From Anaerolineales bacterium UBA3001 (GTDB taxonomy: Bacteria; Chloroflexota; Anaerolineae; Anaerolineales; UBA11657): a stretch of DNA of 7,795 bases. Positions 1 through 7,600 of this stretch are shown here, piece by piece. Under the pieces are notes generated by a model. The model saw only the letters and a program-made list of their open reading frames with translations, ran no database searches and was not told where the DNA came from. Position 1 is the first letter of the stretch. The number at the start of each line of letters is the position of its first letter. The translations under genes and the position numbers were made by a program. The DNA is taken from NCBI GenBank assembly GCA_002346435.1, contig DDZT01000078.1, positions 1 to 7,795 of the forward strand, in the 5' to 3' direction.

Positions 1-1
1 C

Positions 2-808
2 CCCCGGCAATATCGACAGAAACTTGTTATCGAAGATTTGCCAGATATCCATGCTTTCGATGAACCATTTAATCATCGTCCCATCTCCCACCAACGAGAG
101 GCTCGAAAGTATGATCGATCTGATCTAATTGAAAACCGGACTGGTTATCATGCTTCAATAGCCTTAATTGATGAGCAGGTTGGTCGTGTTTTGAAGACTT
201 TGGGGGACCTCGGTTTGGATAGTAATACTGTCATCATTTTTACCAGTGACCATGGCGATATGCTCGGTGATCACGGTTTAAGTACAAAAGGAGCATTTAT
301 GTACGATCCTTGTACCCGAGTTCCGATGATTATCCAACATCCTAAGCAGCAGAAGGGCCGAATAGTTGATATTCCTTGCCAGTTACATGATATTGCGGCT
401 ACATCATTGGCTATTGGTAGCTACGAGAAGCCGAGTGGAATGATCGACTCTTGTAATTTGCTTGATGATCATAGCCTCAACCAACGGGGCTATGCGGTTT
501 GTATGCATCGAAACTCCAGTATTGGACATGGTGGCTATTACGATCCAGAACTTCACGTCTCCATGTGGCGAGAGGATAATTATAAACTTAACGTCTACCA
601 TAGCCCAGCCCCAGGCCCAAATGACTGTCCTGGAGAACTGTTTAATCTAGATGATGACGCGGGTGAAATGAACAACCTATGGTTTAGCGATAGACATCGA
701 GACATCCGCGATCAATTAGTTCATCGGCTAACTACGTTTTTAGTAAAACAGGATTCAAAAGGTCGTGTAACAACGGAACAGGCCTTGCCCCCAGAATTTA
801 AATATTAG
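2..808 (+). CDS. Sulfatase family hydrolase, C-terminal part (5' end cut by window)
   Basis: The reading frame is open from the left edge to a TAG at 806-808, giving 268 visible codons. The N-terminal half, with the formylglycine Cys/Ser motif, lies outside the window, as would any signal peptide. What is visible is typical of the alkaline-phosphatase/sulfatase superfamily. A helix reading YHASIALIDEQVGRVL is followed by a strand and metal-site loop, TSDHGDMLGDHG; its Asp-His pair (codons at 248-253) matches the family's metal ligands. The STKG that follows carries the usual Lys (codon 287-289). The tail contains LFNLDDDAGEMNNL, matching the common 'ELYDLxxDPxExxNL' segment near the end of sulfatases. 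The family hydrolyses sulfate esters, often on polysaccharides or mucins, but the substrate cannot be read here. A phosphonate monoester hydrolase is the main alternative. An in-frame TTG at 38 is only an internal codon, because family-like sequence continues upstream of it. Confidence 0.92.
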   Translation, partial: PRQYRQKLVIEDLPDIHAFDEPFNHRPISHQREARKYDRSDLIENRTGYHASIALIDEQVGRVLKTLGDLGLDSNTVIIFTSDHGDMLGDHGLSTKGAFMYDPCTRVPMIIQHPKQQKGRIVDIPCQLHDIAATSLAIGSYEKPSGMIDSCNLLDDHSLNQRGYAVCMHRNSSIGHGGYYDPELHVSMWREDNYKLNVYHSPAPGPNDCPGELFNLDDDAGEMNNLWFSDRHRDIRDQLVHRLTTFLVKQDSKGRVTTEQALPPEFKY

Positions 809-830
809 TTATTCACCTATGAAATCAGCA

Positions 831-858
831 TTGACATATTGACATAATAGTCTAGATT
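831..858 (+). promoter_or_regulatory. Possible sigma70-type promoter downstream of the sulfatase
   Basis: A perfect TTGACA (831-836) is followed after 16 bases by TAGATT (853-858), 4 of 6 matches to TATAAT. A second TTGACA lies 8 bases further on (839-844) as part of a short direct repeat (TTGACATA/TTGACATA-like), but has no good -10 partner. The site could drive the hydroxy-acid oxidase gene at 1057, leaving a leader of about 190 bases. AT-rich spacers produce such matches by chance, so this is tentative. Confidence 0.3.
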
Positions 859-982
859 TTCGATGGCTATATTAGCATTATTTGCAAAACATTCTGGACG
901 CCAGGTTATAGAACTTAAATTATCAATTGTGAACAACAGTTACTGTATTTTTGCCTTTAATATTCAAGATGGAGAAACTTTA

Positions 983-1013
983 TTGACAATTAGCATTGCT
1001 TCTGGTGTAGAAG
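983..1013 (+). promoter_or_regulatory. Possible proximal promoter of the FMN-dependent hydroxy-acid oxidase gene
   Basis: Another perfect TTGACA (983-988) has a weak TAGAAG (1008-1013, 4 of 6) after a long 19-base spacer. Transcription would begin near 1020, about 37 bases before ATG 1057. The -35 box is good but the -10 and spacing are poor. No Shine-Dalgarno sequence precedes ATG 1057. Confidence 0.2.
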
Positions 1014-1056
1014 TCAGATGGCGAATTTTCATTGTCGATAGTCCGTTAACTAAATT

Positions 1057-2313
1057 ATGAGTCAACGAGATAAACAAATTTCAGAGTGCTTAACGACAGC
1101 AGATCTTTGGGAATTAATGATGCAGCGTGTTCCACCAATTGTTTCTGAATATTTCCGAGGTGGTGCTGATGAAGAAACAACCTTACGTGGAAATGTACGT
1201 GCATTTCAGCAATCTATGACAACTGCGTATGGAGCTCTAAGCTTTTCTTCTTTGGATATAAGTACCGAAGTAGTAGGACACAGTTTTGATGTTCCTTGGT
1301 ATATAGCTCCAGTGGGAAGTTTACGAGCATTGTATCCAATGGGAGACGCTATTGCTTCACAAGTAGCTGGTGAATTTGGTACTGTTATGACACTGTCGAC
1401 ACTTTCGGGAACACCGATGGAATCTGTCGCGGAAGCCTCCGAGGGAGATTGCTGGTTTCAGCTTTATCTATGTGGTGGGAGAGAGACAGCATTAAGAGGT
1501 ATTGAAAGAGCAAAAAAATCAGGCTTTACAGCACTTGTTTTAACAATTGATACTGGTGTCTCGGGACTACGAGCTTTACACGCAAAAATGAAGCCTATGC
1601 AAGTGACCGGACCTTTTCGCGGTTTAGGATTAGGAGAAATGTTGAAGCTTGCTTTTCGTAAACTAATGCTGGCGCCACAGATGCTTCCCCGCTTGTCGTG
1701 GGTTATGGATCATTTTCGTGATGGTGGATTAATGCAGTTTGTAAACATACTTGATGAGAACGGCCAACCAATGCCATATGCAGATATCGGGGTACAACTC
1801 GCGGCATCAGCTGTCACTTGGGACGATTTAAAGTGGATTAAAGAAGCTTGGGGGGACGATAAACCTTTGATTGTTAAGGGGGTGCATTGTGCTTATGATG
1901 CTCGAAAAGCCGAAGAAATGGGGGCTTCGGGAGTTATTTGGTCCAATCATGGTGGAAGGCAACAAGACCGTGTTCCTCCAACACTTCACATAGTCTCACA
2001 AGAAATGCCACTCATGGGCGATACTCAACTTGACTTTATGATGGATGGTGGGGTTCGGAATGGTACTGATGTTTTGATTGCATTATCCTATGGTATCAAA
2101 GCCGTGGGAATTGGTCGTGTAACAGCGGCCGGAATAGGAGCCGGAGGACATGTCGGCCTGACTCGCGCATTTGAAATCATGAAATCGGATCTTGACCGAG
2201 CGATGCGCATTGTTGGTGTACAAAGCGTAACAGAAATCCATGACCAAGGCGCTGACATTCGACGTGAAAGCCAGTTGCATGGAGATGGACATCTGCCAGC
2301 TATTGTTTTCTAG
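1057..2313 (+). CDS. FMN-dependent alpha-hydroxy-acid dehydrogenase/oxidase
   Basis: This 418-residue protein belongs to the glycolate oxidase / L-lactate dehydrogenase / mandelate dehydrogenase family. These FMN TIM barrels oxidise L-2-hydroxy acids to 2-oxo acids. All residues I know as essential in spinach glycolate oxidase have counterparts: Tyr32 (EYFRGGADE, for Tyr24), Tyr137 (FQLY, for Tyr129), Thr163-Ile-Asp165, Arg172 (for Arg164), Lys274 (VKGV), catalytic His298 and Arg301 (SNHGGRQ), and the phosphate site Asp330-Gly-Gly-Val-Arg334 with Gly353-Arg354. The length is somewhat above the usual 350-400, with extra sequence at residues about 185-245, the mobile-lid region. One departure is Gln303 where the family normally has Leu (HGGRQLD). 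ATG 1057 is the first possible start, since an in-frame TAA sits at 1051-1053. There is no clear Shine-Dalgarno site. The sequence does not identify the substrate or electron acceptor, so I give no symbol. It converges on the NIPSNAP gene, 68 bp away. Confidence 0.93.
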   Translation: MSQRDKQISECLTTADLWELMMQRVPPIVSEYFRGGADEETTLRGNVRAFQQSMTTAYGALSFSSLDISTEVVGHSFDVPWYIAPVGSLRALYPMGDAIASQVAGEFGTVMTLSTLSGTPMESVAEASEGDCWFQLYLCGGRETALRGIERAKKSGFTALVLTIDTGVSGLRALHAKMKPMQVTGPFRGLGLGEMLKLAFRKLMLAPQMLPRLSWVMDHFRDGGLMQFVNILDENGQPMPYADIGVQLAASAVTWDDLKWIKEAWGDDKPLIVKGVHCAYDARKAEEMGASGVIWSNHGGRQQDRVPPTLHIVSQEMPLMGDTQLDFMMDGGVRNGTDVLIALSYGIKAVGIGRVTAAGIGAGGHVGLTRAFEIMKSDLDRAMRIVGVQSVTEIHDQGADIRRESQLHGDGHLPAIVF

Positions 2314-2381
2314 GTTTCTACCAGGCTGAACTAGCTAATAAATCACCTTGAGCTCTGTTTACCTTTTTCACACAAATAAAA

Positions 2382-2711
2382 TTATCGCAAGATTGATTTT
2401 TCTGTTGGAATGATCCGAGTGACTGAAATTTGTTCTCGGTCAATCATATTGGCAACCTGTGGGGCTAGAACATTTTTCCAATGGTCGGTCTCATAAACTG
2501 CAGTGTACAAATTTTCTCGCTCAGCTTCACTGTCAAAGCGGCGGATCCATATATAAAGTCCATCTTCGTTGCCTTCTTGCTCACTTAGAAAACTTCCTAC
2601 AACTACCATTCCCTTGGATAATTGAAAGGGTAGAATTTCTTCCTCCATCAATTTAACCCAGTTTTCTCTTTGTCCTGCTCTAAGTACATACTGTCTCAAT
2701 TCAAAAAACAT
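2382..2711 (-). CDS. NIPSNAP family protein
   Basis: The 109-residue product starts MFFELRQYVLRAGQ and has the layout of a single NIPSNAP domain, a ferredoxin-like alpha/beta fold usually of about 100 residues. The first strand ends in 'ELRQYxLRAGQ', a helix follows (NWVKLMEEEILPF), then a strand over GMVVVGSFLSE, the typical 'LYIWIRRFDSEAERE' strand-helix, a helix with TDHWKNVLAPQV, and a C-terminal strand with ISVTRIIPT. Bacterial NIPSNAP proteins are small, cytoplasmic, probably dimeric, and of unknown biochemical role. They are often found beside catabolic genes. No signal peptide or membrane segment is visible. The start is well supported by an AAGGAG five bases upstream. It is divergent from panB and convergent with the hydroxy-acid oxidase, so it is probably a single-gene transcript. 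The family call is firm; the function is unknown. Confidence 0.88.
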   Translation of the reverse strand: MFFELRQYVLRAGQRENWVKLMEEEILPFQLSKGMVVVGSFLSEQEGNEDGLYIWIRRFDSEAERENLYTAVYETDHWKNVLAPQVANMIDREQISVTRIIPTEKSILR

Positions 2712-2716
2712 TTCTA

Positions 2717-2722
2717 CTCCTT
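2717..2722 (-). promoter_or_regulatory. Strong Shine-Dalgarno site of the NIPSNAP gene
   Basis: On the minus strand AAGGAG lies five bases before the ATG at 2711. It is the strongest ribosome binding site in the window and fixes the start of this gene. Its quality contrasts with the hydroxy-acid oxidase, panB and uvrA starts, which have none that is convincing. Confidence 0.8.
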
Positions 2723-2745
2723 TTCACATTAATCAGACGCAGACT

Positions 2746-2773
2746 ATTCTAGCACACTTATGTGAACTGAAAA
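2746..2773 (-). promoter_or_regulatory. Candidate promoter of the NIPSNAP gene (extended -10)
   Basis: Read on the minus strand, TTTTCA (2773-2768) is followed after 16 bases by TAGAAT (2751-2746, 5 of 6 matches), preceded by TGC, which makes an extended -10 element. Transcription would start near 2739, leaving a leader of about 28 bases that holds the AAGGAG. The spacer contains the inverted pair CACA-N4-TGTG (2753-2764). A small ACTG-A5-CAGT inverted repeat (2766-2778) overlaps the -35, so a regulator could bind here. Confidence 0.5.
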
Positions 2774-2799
2774 ACAGTCTATGTCAACTCGATGGTTCT

Positions 2800-2817
2800 A
2801 CTGCCAAGCTTGACAGT
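2800..2817. promoter_or_regulatory. Imperfect 18-bp palindrome over the panB -35 box (possible operator)
   Basis: ACTGCCAAGCTTGACAGT pairs with its own reverse complement at 8 of 9 positions. The -35 hexamer TTGACA (2810-2815) lies in its right half. A dimeric repressor bound here would block the panB promoter. The regulator is unknown, and a chance palindrome is possible. Confidence 0.33.
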
Positions 2818-2839
2818 TTTAGAAACCAATTGATATACT
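2810..2839 (+). promoter_or_regulatory. Near-consensus promoter of the panB-isomerase-uvrA run
   Basis: TTGACA (2810-2815, 6 of 6) and TATACT (2834-2839, 5 of 6) are separated by 18 bases, the best sigma70-type promoter in the window. Transcription would start near 2846, about 50 bases before ATG 2896. Because the TTG at 2830 lies between the two boxes, it could not be in this transcript. This argues for the shorter panB reading. Confidence 0.68.
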
Positions 2840-2895
2840 CACGGCTTGTCGAGGAACAATTGTATCCATACCTTGAGGTTGATATCATACAAAAA

Positions 2896-3681
2896 ATGCA
2901 TTCGTTAAAAAAAACTGTTGAGAGCATCCAAAATATGAAGTCAACCGGGGAAAAAATTGTAGCATTGACTGCTTATGATTACCCAATGGCCCAAATTTTG
3001 AGTCAATCTCAGGTGGACCTGATTCTCGTTGGGGATACATTAGGTGTAGTTGTTTTGGGTTATGATACAACATCAAAAGTAACTGTGAGCGATATTGTTC
3101 ATCATACGAAGGCTGTGGCTCGTGGAAATGATTTTTGTCTGATTGTGGCAGATTTGCCTTATGGATCTTATACTACGGAAAAGTTAGCAATCGAAAACGC
3201 TAGATTGCTAATATCAGCTGGTGCTGATGCGGTCAAATTGGAGGGGTGTTATCCGCAAATTACTGAATCTTTGACTCAACACAATATACCTACTGTTGGG
3301 CATCTAGGTTTATTACCACAAACTGCGGATAAATTTAGAGTGTATGGTCGATCTGTACAAGAAGCAGAGTTGATTTCACAACAAGCAAGGCAACTAGAAT
3401 CATCTGGCTGTTTTGCGTTGGTTCTTGAGTCAATAACCAAAAAATTAGCCAGTAAGATCACTAAATCCCTGAACATACCGACAATTGGTATCGGAGCAGG
3501 TTCGGATTGTGATGGTCAAATCTTAGTTCTTAATGATATGTTGGGCTTGTTTGATCGATTCAAGCCTACCTTTGTTAAACACTATGCGGAACTAGGAATA
3601 ACGATTAAGGATGCAATTGCAAATTATAAGAGGGAAGTAAGAGAAAATATCTTCCCTGATTCAAATCATACTTACGAATAG
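2896..3681 (+). CDS. panB: 3-methyl-2-oxobutanoate (ketopantoate) hydroxymethyltransferase
   Basis: PanB transfers a one-carbon unit from 5,10-methylene-tetrahydrofolate to 2-oxoisovalerate, making ketopantoate, the first committed step to pantothenate and coenzyme A. The 261-residue length matches E. coli PanB (264). Active-site positions are intact: Mg ligands Asp47 (LVGDTLG), Asp86 (ADLPY) and Glu116 (VKLEG), substrate-contacting Lys114, His136 (GHLGL), and catalytic Glu178 (LVLES). The GIGAG segment follows. The enzyme is a cytoplasmic TIM barrel, usually decameric. I chose ATG 2896 over an in-frame TTG at 2830. It gives the usual number of residues before the conserved LTAYDY, and the TTG lies inside the promoter. 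No good Shine-Dalgarno site is seen; the nearest GAGG (2875-2878) is 17 bases away. panC, panD and panE are not in the window. It probably leads the operon, with the isomerase-like gene 31 bp downstream. Confidence 0.95.
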   Translation: MHSLKKTVESIQNMKSTGEKIVALTAYDYPMAQILSQSQVDLILVGDTLGVVVLGYDTTSKVTVSDIVHHTKAVARGNDFCLIVADLPYGSYTTEKLAIENARLLISAGADAVKLEGCYPQITESLTQHNIPTVGHLGLLPQTADKFRVYGRSVQEAELISQQARQLESSGCFALVLESITKKLASKITKSLNIPTIGIGAGSDCDGQILVLNDMLGLFDRFKPTFVKHYAELGITIKDAIANYKREVRENIFPDSNHTYE

Positions 3682-3700
3682 TAAACTTAAATGAAGATAT

Positions 3701-3706
3701 AAGGGG
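3701..3706 (+). promoter_or_regulatory. Shine-Dalgarno site of the isomerase/epimerase-like gene
   Basis: AAGGGG lies six bases before ATG 3713 in the 31-bp gap after panB. It supports that start and independent ribosome loading within a shared transcript. Confidence 0.65.
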
Positions 3707-3712
3707 TCTTGG

Positions 3713-4588
3713 ATGTTTAAAATTGGTGTTATTGGCGACGAAGTCTCGCAAGATTTTCAAACAGTAGTGAACGTTTCAAATGAGTTTAATCTTGATTCAA
3801 TCGAAATTCGATCCGTTTGGGATAAGGCTCCGCAAGAGCTGACCAAGAACGATATTGATCAAATGAAGAAGATTTTGGATAAGACGAGCCTACAGATTAT
3901 AGGTATAGCATCACCTTTTTTTAAATGTGATATTGATGACAGTAAAGCTCGAAAAGAACACTTGCAGATTTTGAAAGACTGCATTCAGTTGGCACATGAA
4001 TTTGATGCCAAAATTATTCGGACTTTTGCCTTTTGGAAGTTTGATAACCTAGAACAACGATGGGATGAGATAATATCGGCCTACGACGAACCAGTTCGGA
4101 TTGCTGAAGGTGAAGGGGTTATATTAGGCTTAGAGAATGAATATTCTACTTCGTTAGCGACAGCATTGTTGACTGAGAGATTCATTCGCCAAATTGATAG
4201 TCCGAGTGTTAAAGCTATCTGGGATCCAGCTAATGAGGCTCATGCTAGAGAAGAAGGTGAAACCCCCTATCCGGACGCCTATAATCGACTAAGGCCATTT
4301 ATGGTTCATGCTCACCTTAAAGATGCAGCCCTTAATGAAGAGACTAACGAAATGGAGTCAGTACCAGTTGGTGAAGGTATAATTGATTGGCCGGGCCAAC
4401 TACAAGCTTATGTTGATGATGGTTATGAAGGACACCTCACGTTGGAGACTCACTGGCGACCTCAGGTTAAATTGGCAGACGATATTGTTCATACTCCTGG
4501 AGGTAGTCAATTCTCTCAAGATGGTGAGGAAGCTTCGCGTATTTGCTTACAAAACCTATTTCAGATGATTGATGAATTGAAAAAGTAG
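3713..4588 (+). CDS. Sugar phosphate isomerase/epimerase-like TIM barrel protein
   Basis: The 291-residue product fits the xylose-isomerase-like / AP-endonuclease-2 TIM barrel superfamily, which includes hydroxypyruvate isomerases, inosose dehydratases and sugar epimerases. The barrel opens with FKIGVIGDEVSQDF. The EIR motif at residues 31-33 closes strand two. Metal-site candidates come in the expected order: Glu141 (GLENEY), Asp171 (WDPAN), His199/His201 (VHAHLKDA) and Glu245 (LTLETHW). GEGIIDWPG (residues 220-228) is the usual 'G.G..dw' turn before the last strands. No signal peptide or membrane segment is visible, so it should be cytoplasmic. The start is supported by AAGGGG at 3701-3706. 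It sits between panB and uvrA, with 31- and 18-bp gaps. That placement suggests co-transcription but says little about substrate. Its TAG stop is in frame with uvrA, six sense codons before the uvrA GTG. The fold assignment is firm; the reaction is unknown. Confidence 0.85.
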   Translation: MFKIGVIGDEVSQDFQTVVNVSNEFNLDSIEIRSVWDKAPQELTKNDIDQMKKILDKTSLQIIGIASPFFKCDIDDSKARKEHLQILKDCIQLAHEFDAKIIRTFAFWKFDNLEQRWDEIISAYDEPVRIAEGEGVILGLENEYSTSLATALLTERFIRQIDSPSVKAIWDPANEAHAREEGETPYPDAYNRLRPFMVHAHLKDAALNEETNEMESVPVGEGIIDWPGQLQAYVDDGYEGHLTLETHWRPQVKLADDIVHTPGGSQFSQDGEEASRICLQNLFQMIDELKK

Positions 4589-4606
4589 ATTGAAAAATTA
4601 CTGCTT

Positions 4607-7600
4607 GTGTCCAAGACGCAAAATACTACTACCCCTTTTATAGAGGTACGAGGAGCCAGTGAGCACAACCTACGTCACTTGGATCTTCAATTACCCAAAA
4701 ATAAACTGATTGTATTTACAGGTGTAAGCGGTTCAGGTAAGTCTTCTCTAGCCTTCGATACTATTTATGCCGAAGGTCAACGTCGCTACATTGAATCTTT
4801 GTCTTCCTATGCTCGTCAATTCTTAGGGCAGATAGAGAAGCCTGAAGTGAAATCCATCAGTGGTCTTTCTCCTTCCATATCTATTGATCAAAAATCGGTC
4901 GTTAATAATCCGCGATCGACTGTTGCTACTATCACTGATATTTATGATTATATGCGTGTTTTATACACGAATGTCGGAAAATGTCACTGTCCTGAATGTG
5001 GTAATCCTCTGACGTCTCAAACAGCCGATCAGATTATTGATCAGATCATGTCCTTGCCGGAAGAAACCCGATTTTTGATTTTAGCTCCTATAGTTCGTGG
5101 TCGCAGAGGGAGACATCGGCGTGAATTGGATGATGCTTTCCGAGCTGGGTATGTCAGAGTAAGAATCAACGGCAAAATACATGAATTAGGTCAGGAGATT
5201 ATTGTTGATACACGTCAACGTAATAACATAGAAATTGTGACTGATCGCCTAGTTCGGAAAGCTGATATTAGGACACGACTAGCTAACTCGGTTAATGCCG
5301 CTCTCAAAATGGGAACTGGAAACTTGATTCTTAGTATTGTGGATGAGTCGCAACAGTCTACAGAAGATATATTTTTTAGTAAAAATCTTACCTGTTCTGC
5401 TTGTCAAATTAGTGTTGAGCCTCCAACCCCTAAAGATTTCTCCTTCAATAGTCCATCTGGTATGTGTCCAACTTGTAATGGTTTAGGCACTATTGAAACG
5501 GTCCAACCAGATCTGGTAGTACCAGATAACTCATTATCTATTTCAGGGGGTGCAGTCTTACCTTGGAAAAAATTAGAACGAGATAGTGATCGGTTTTTAG
5601 CTCATAGCCTAGCGGATTATTACCAGTTTAGTTTGGATCAACCCTGGTCAGAGTTAACTGACAAGCATCGGTCGATAGTGTTACATGGTACTCAAGGAGA
5701 AAAAATTCCGATCATCTATCGGTGGTATCGCAGTCGGCGACATAAGCGTCGTAGGTCTTACGATGGTGTGTTAGCTGACTTGGCTTCAGAGATCATTTAT
5801 GCACAGGAACAAGGAAATCAAAAGTGGTTACAATCAGCCAAAAAATATTTAGCTTCGGCTTCTTGTCCTGATTGTAATGGTAAACGAATTAAACGATCGG
5901 TCCAAGCTGTAACTATCGAAAATCGGTCGATCGTTGATGTTACAGATATAACAATTAACGATTGTTTATCTTTCTTTGAAGGCCTGATTCTTACAGATAA
6001 ACAGGAGTTAATTGCAGGCGAATTGTTGAAAGAAATCAAGGGGCGATTAGGTTTTTTGGTCAATGTTGGGCTTGGTTATTTATCGTTGAATAGAAAAGCT
6101 CAAACGCTGTCAGGAGGTGAATCCCAAAGAATTAGACTTGCGTCTCAAATCGGTTCAGGATTACAAAATGTGATTTATGTTTTGGATGAACCTAGTATTG
6201 GTTTACATCCTCGGGACAATAACCACTTATTGTCTACATTGAATGAATTGCGCGATCAAGGAAATACCGTGATTGTTGTTGAGCACGATGAAGATACTAT
6301 GTGGAATGCGGATTTACTAGTTGATTTTGGTCCAGGAGCAGGAGTAAAAGGTGGTGAGATTGTGGCGATGGGCAAACCGATTCAGGTAGCAAAGACGGCT
6401 CAATCTCTGACAGCTAAGTACCTGCGCCAAGAACTAAAAATATCAATTCCCCAAGAGCGACGCCAAGCCAAAGTCAATGATCAAGGACAACCATTACATA
6501 TTCAAATTCAAGGTGCAACACAAAATAACCTGAAAAATATTTCTGTCAAAATTCCAATTGGTACGTTTACATGTGTCACCGGCGTTAGTGGATCAGGGAA
6601 AAGTTCGTTGGTTAATGACATTTTGCATCCAGCACTAAGCCGAGACCTAATGAGAGCGCAAGCTGTTCCTGGAAACCACCAAGATATAAAAATTGTAGCA
6701 GGTGATCAACTCGTATCTGATCTACGGGCAGCAGTCGACAAGGTGATAGCTATTGATCAAACTCCTATTGGTCGTATTCCTCGCTCGAACCCAGCTACTT
6801 ATACTAAGTTGTTTGATCACATACGCACTTTCTATGCCGGGATCTCAGAGTCAAAATTGCGGGGCTATAAGCCCGGTCGATTTAGTTTCAATGTTAAAGG
6901 AGGTCGTTGTGAAGCTTGTGAGGGAAACGGTGCCAAAAAAATTGAGCTGCAATTTTTAGCAGATGTTTGGGTAAAGTGCAATATTTGTAACGGGTCTAGA
7001 TACAATCAGGAAACCCTATCGATCAAATACAAAAATAAGTCAATTGCTGAAGTTTTGGAGATGGATGTTCAAGAGGCACTACAACACTTTAGCGCTATTC
7101 CTAAAATTGCTAAAATATTACAAACACTCCAAGATGTTGGAATGGAATACATGAAAGTAGGACAACCATCGCCGACTTTATCTGGAGGAGAAGCACAGCG
7201 TATCAAATTAGCTCGTGAATTATCTAAGAGAAGTACGGGTAAGACATTATATATTTTGGACGAGCCAACCACAGGACTTCATTTTGATGATATACAAAAA
7301 TTACTTCTTTCTTTGCATAAATTGGTAGACTCGGGTAATACAGTTGTCGTGATTGAACACAATCTAGATGTCATCAAAACAGCGGATCATATTATTGATC
7401 TGGGGCCTGATGGTGGAGAAAATGGTGGACAAGTTGTTGCCACGGGTACGCCAGAAAAAATTACCGAAGCCGACACTTCCTACACTGGCCAGGCTCTGAA
7501 AGACCTTTTCTCTCGTACTAAAATTTTAGCTAACACGAAGCATTTAGATCGATCGGTCTCACAGTTGATGTTAGAGTCAACAAAAAGAACAAATTTTACT

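Noticed and set aside
38..40. TTG as the start of the sulfatase
   Set aside because: The frame stays open to the left edge, and the product from 38 lacks the whole formylglycine-bearing half. The gene is simply cut by the window.
2083..2292. Minus-strand open frame inside the hydroxy-acid oxidase gene
   Set aside because: It lies wholly within a strongly conserved gene, has no recognisable product, and no ribosome binding site was noted.
2314..2381. Bidirectional terminator between the convergent oxidase and NIPSNAP genes
   Set aside because: The 68-bp gap has T and A runs and a GAGCTC, but I found no stem of useful length next to a T tract on either strand.
2830..2895. Upstream in-frame extension of panB from TTG 2830 (22 extra residues)
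   Set aside because: The TTG lies between the -35 and -10 boxes of a near-consensus promoter, has no Shine-Dalgarno site, and the added residues have no counterpart in E. coli PanB.
5818..6063. Minus-strand open frame inside uvrA
   Set aside because: It overlaps conserved UvrA sequence including the Cys420/Cys423 pair, and its product is not recognisable. It is a shadow of the coding strand, as is a similar frame at 7069-7272.
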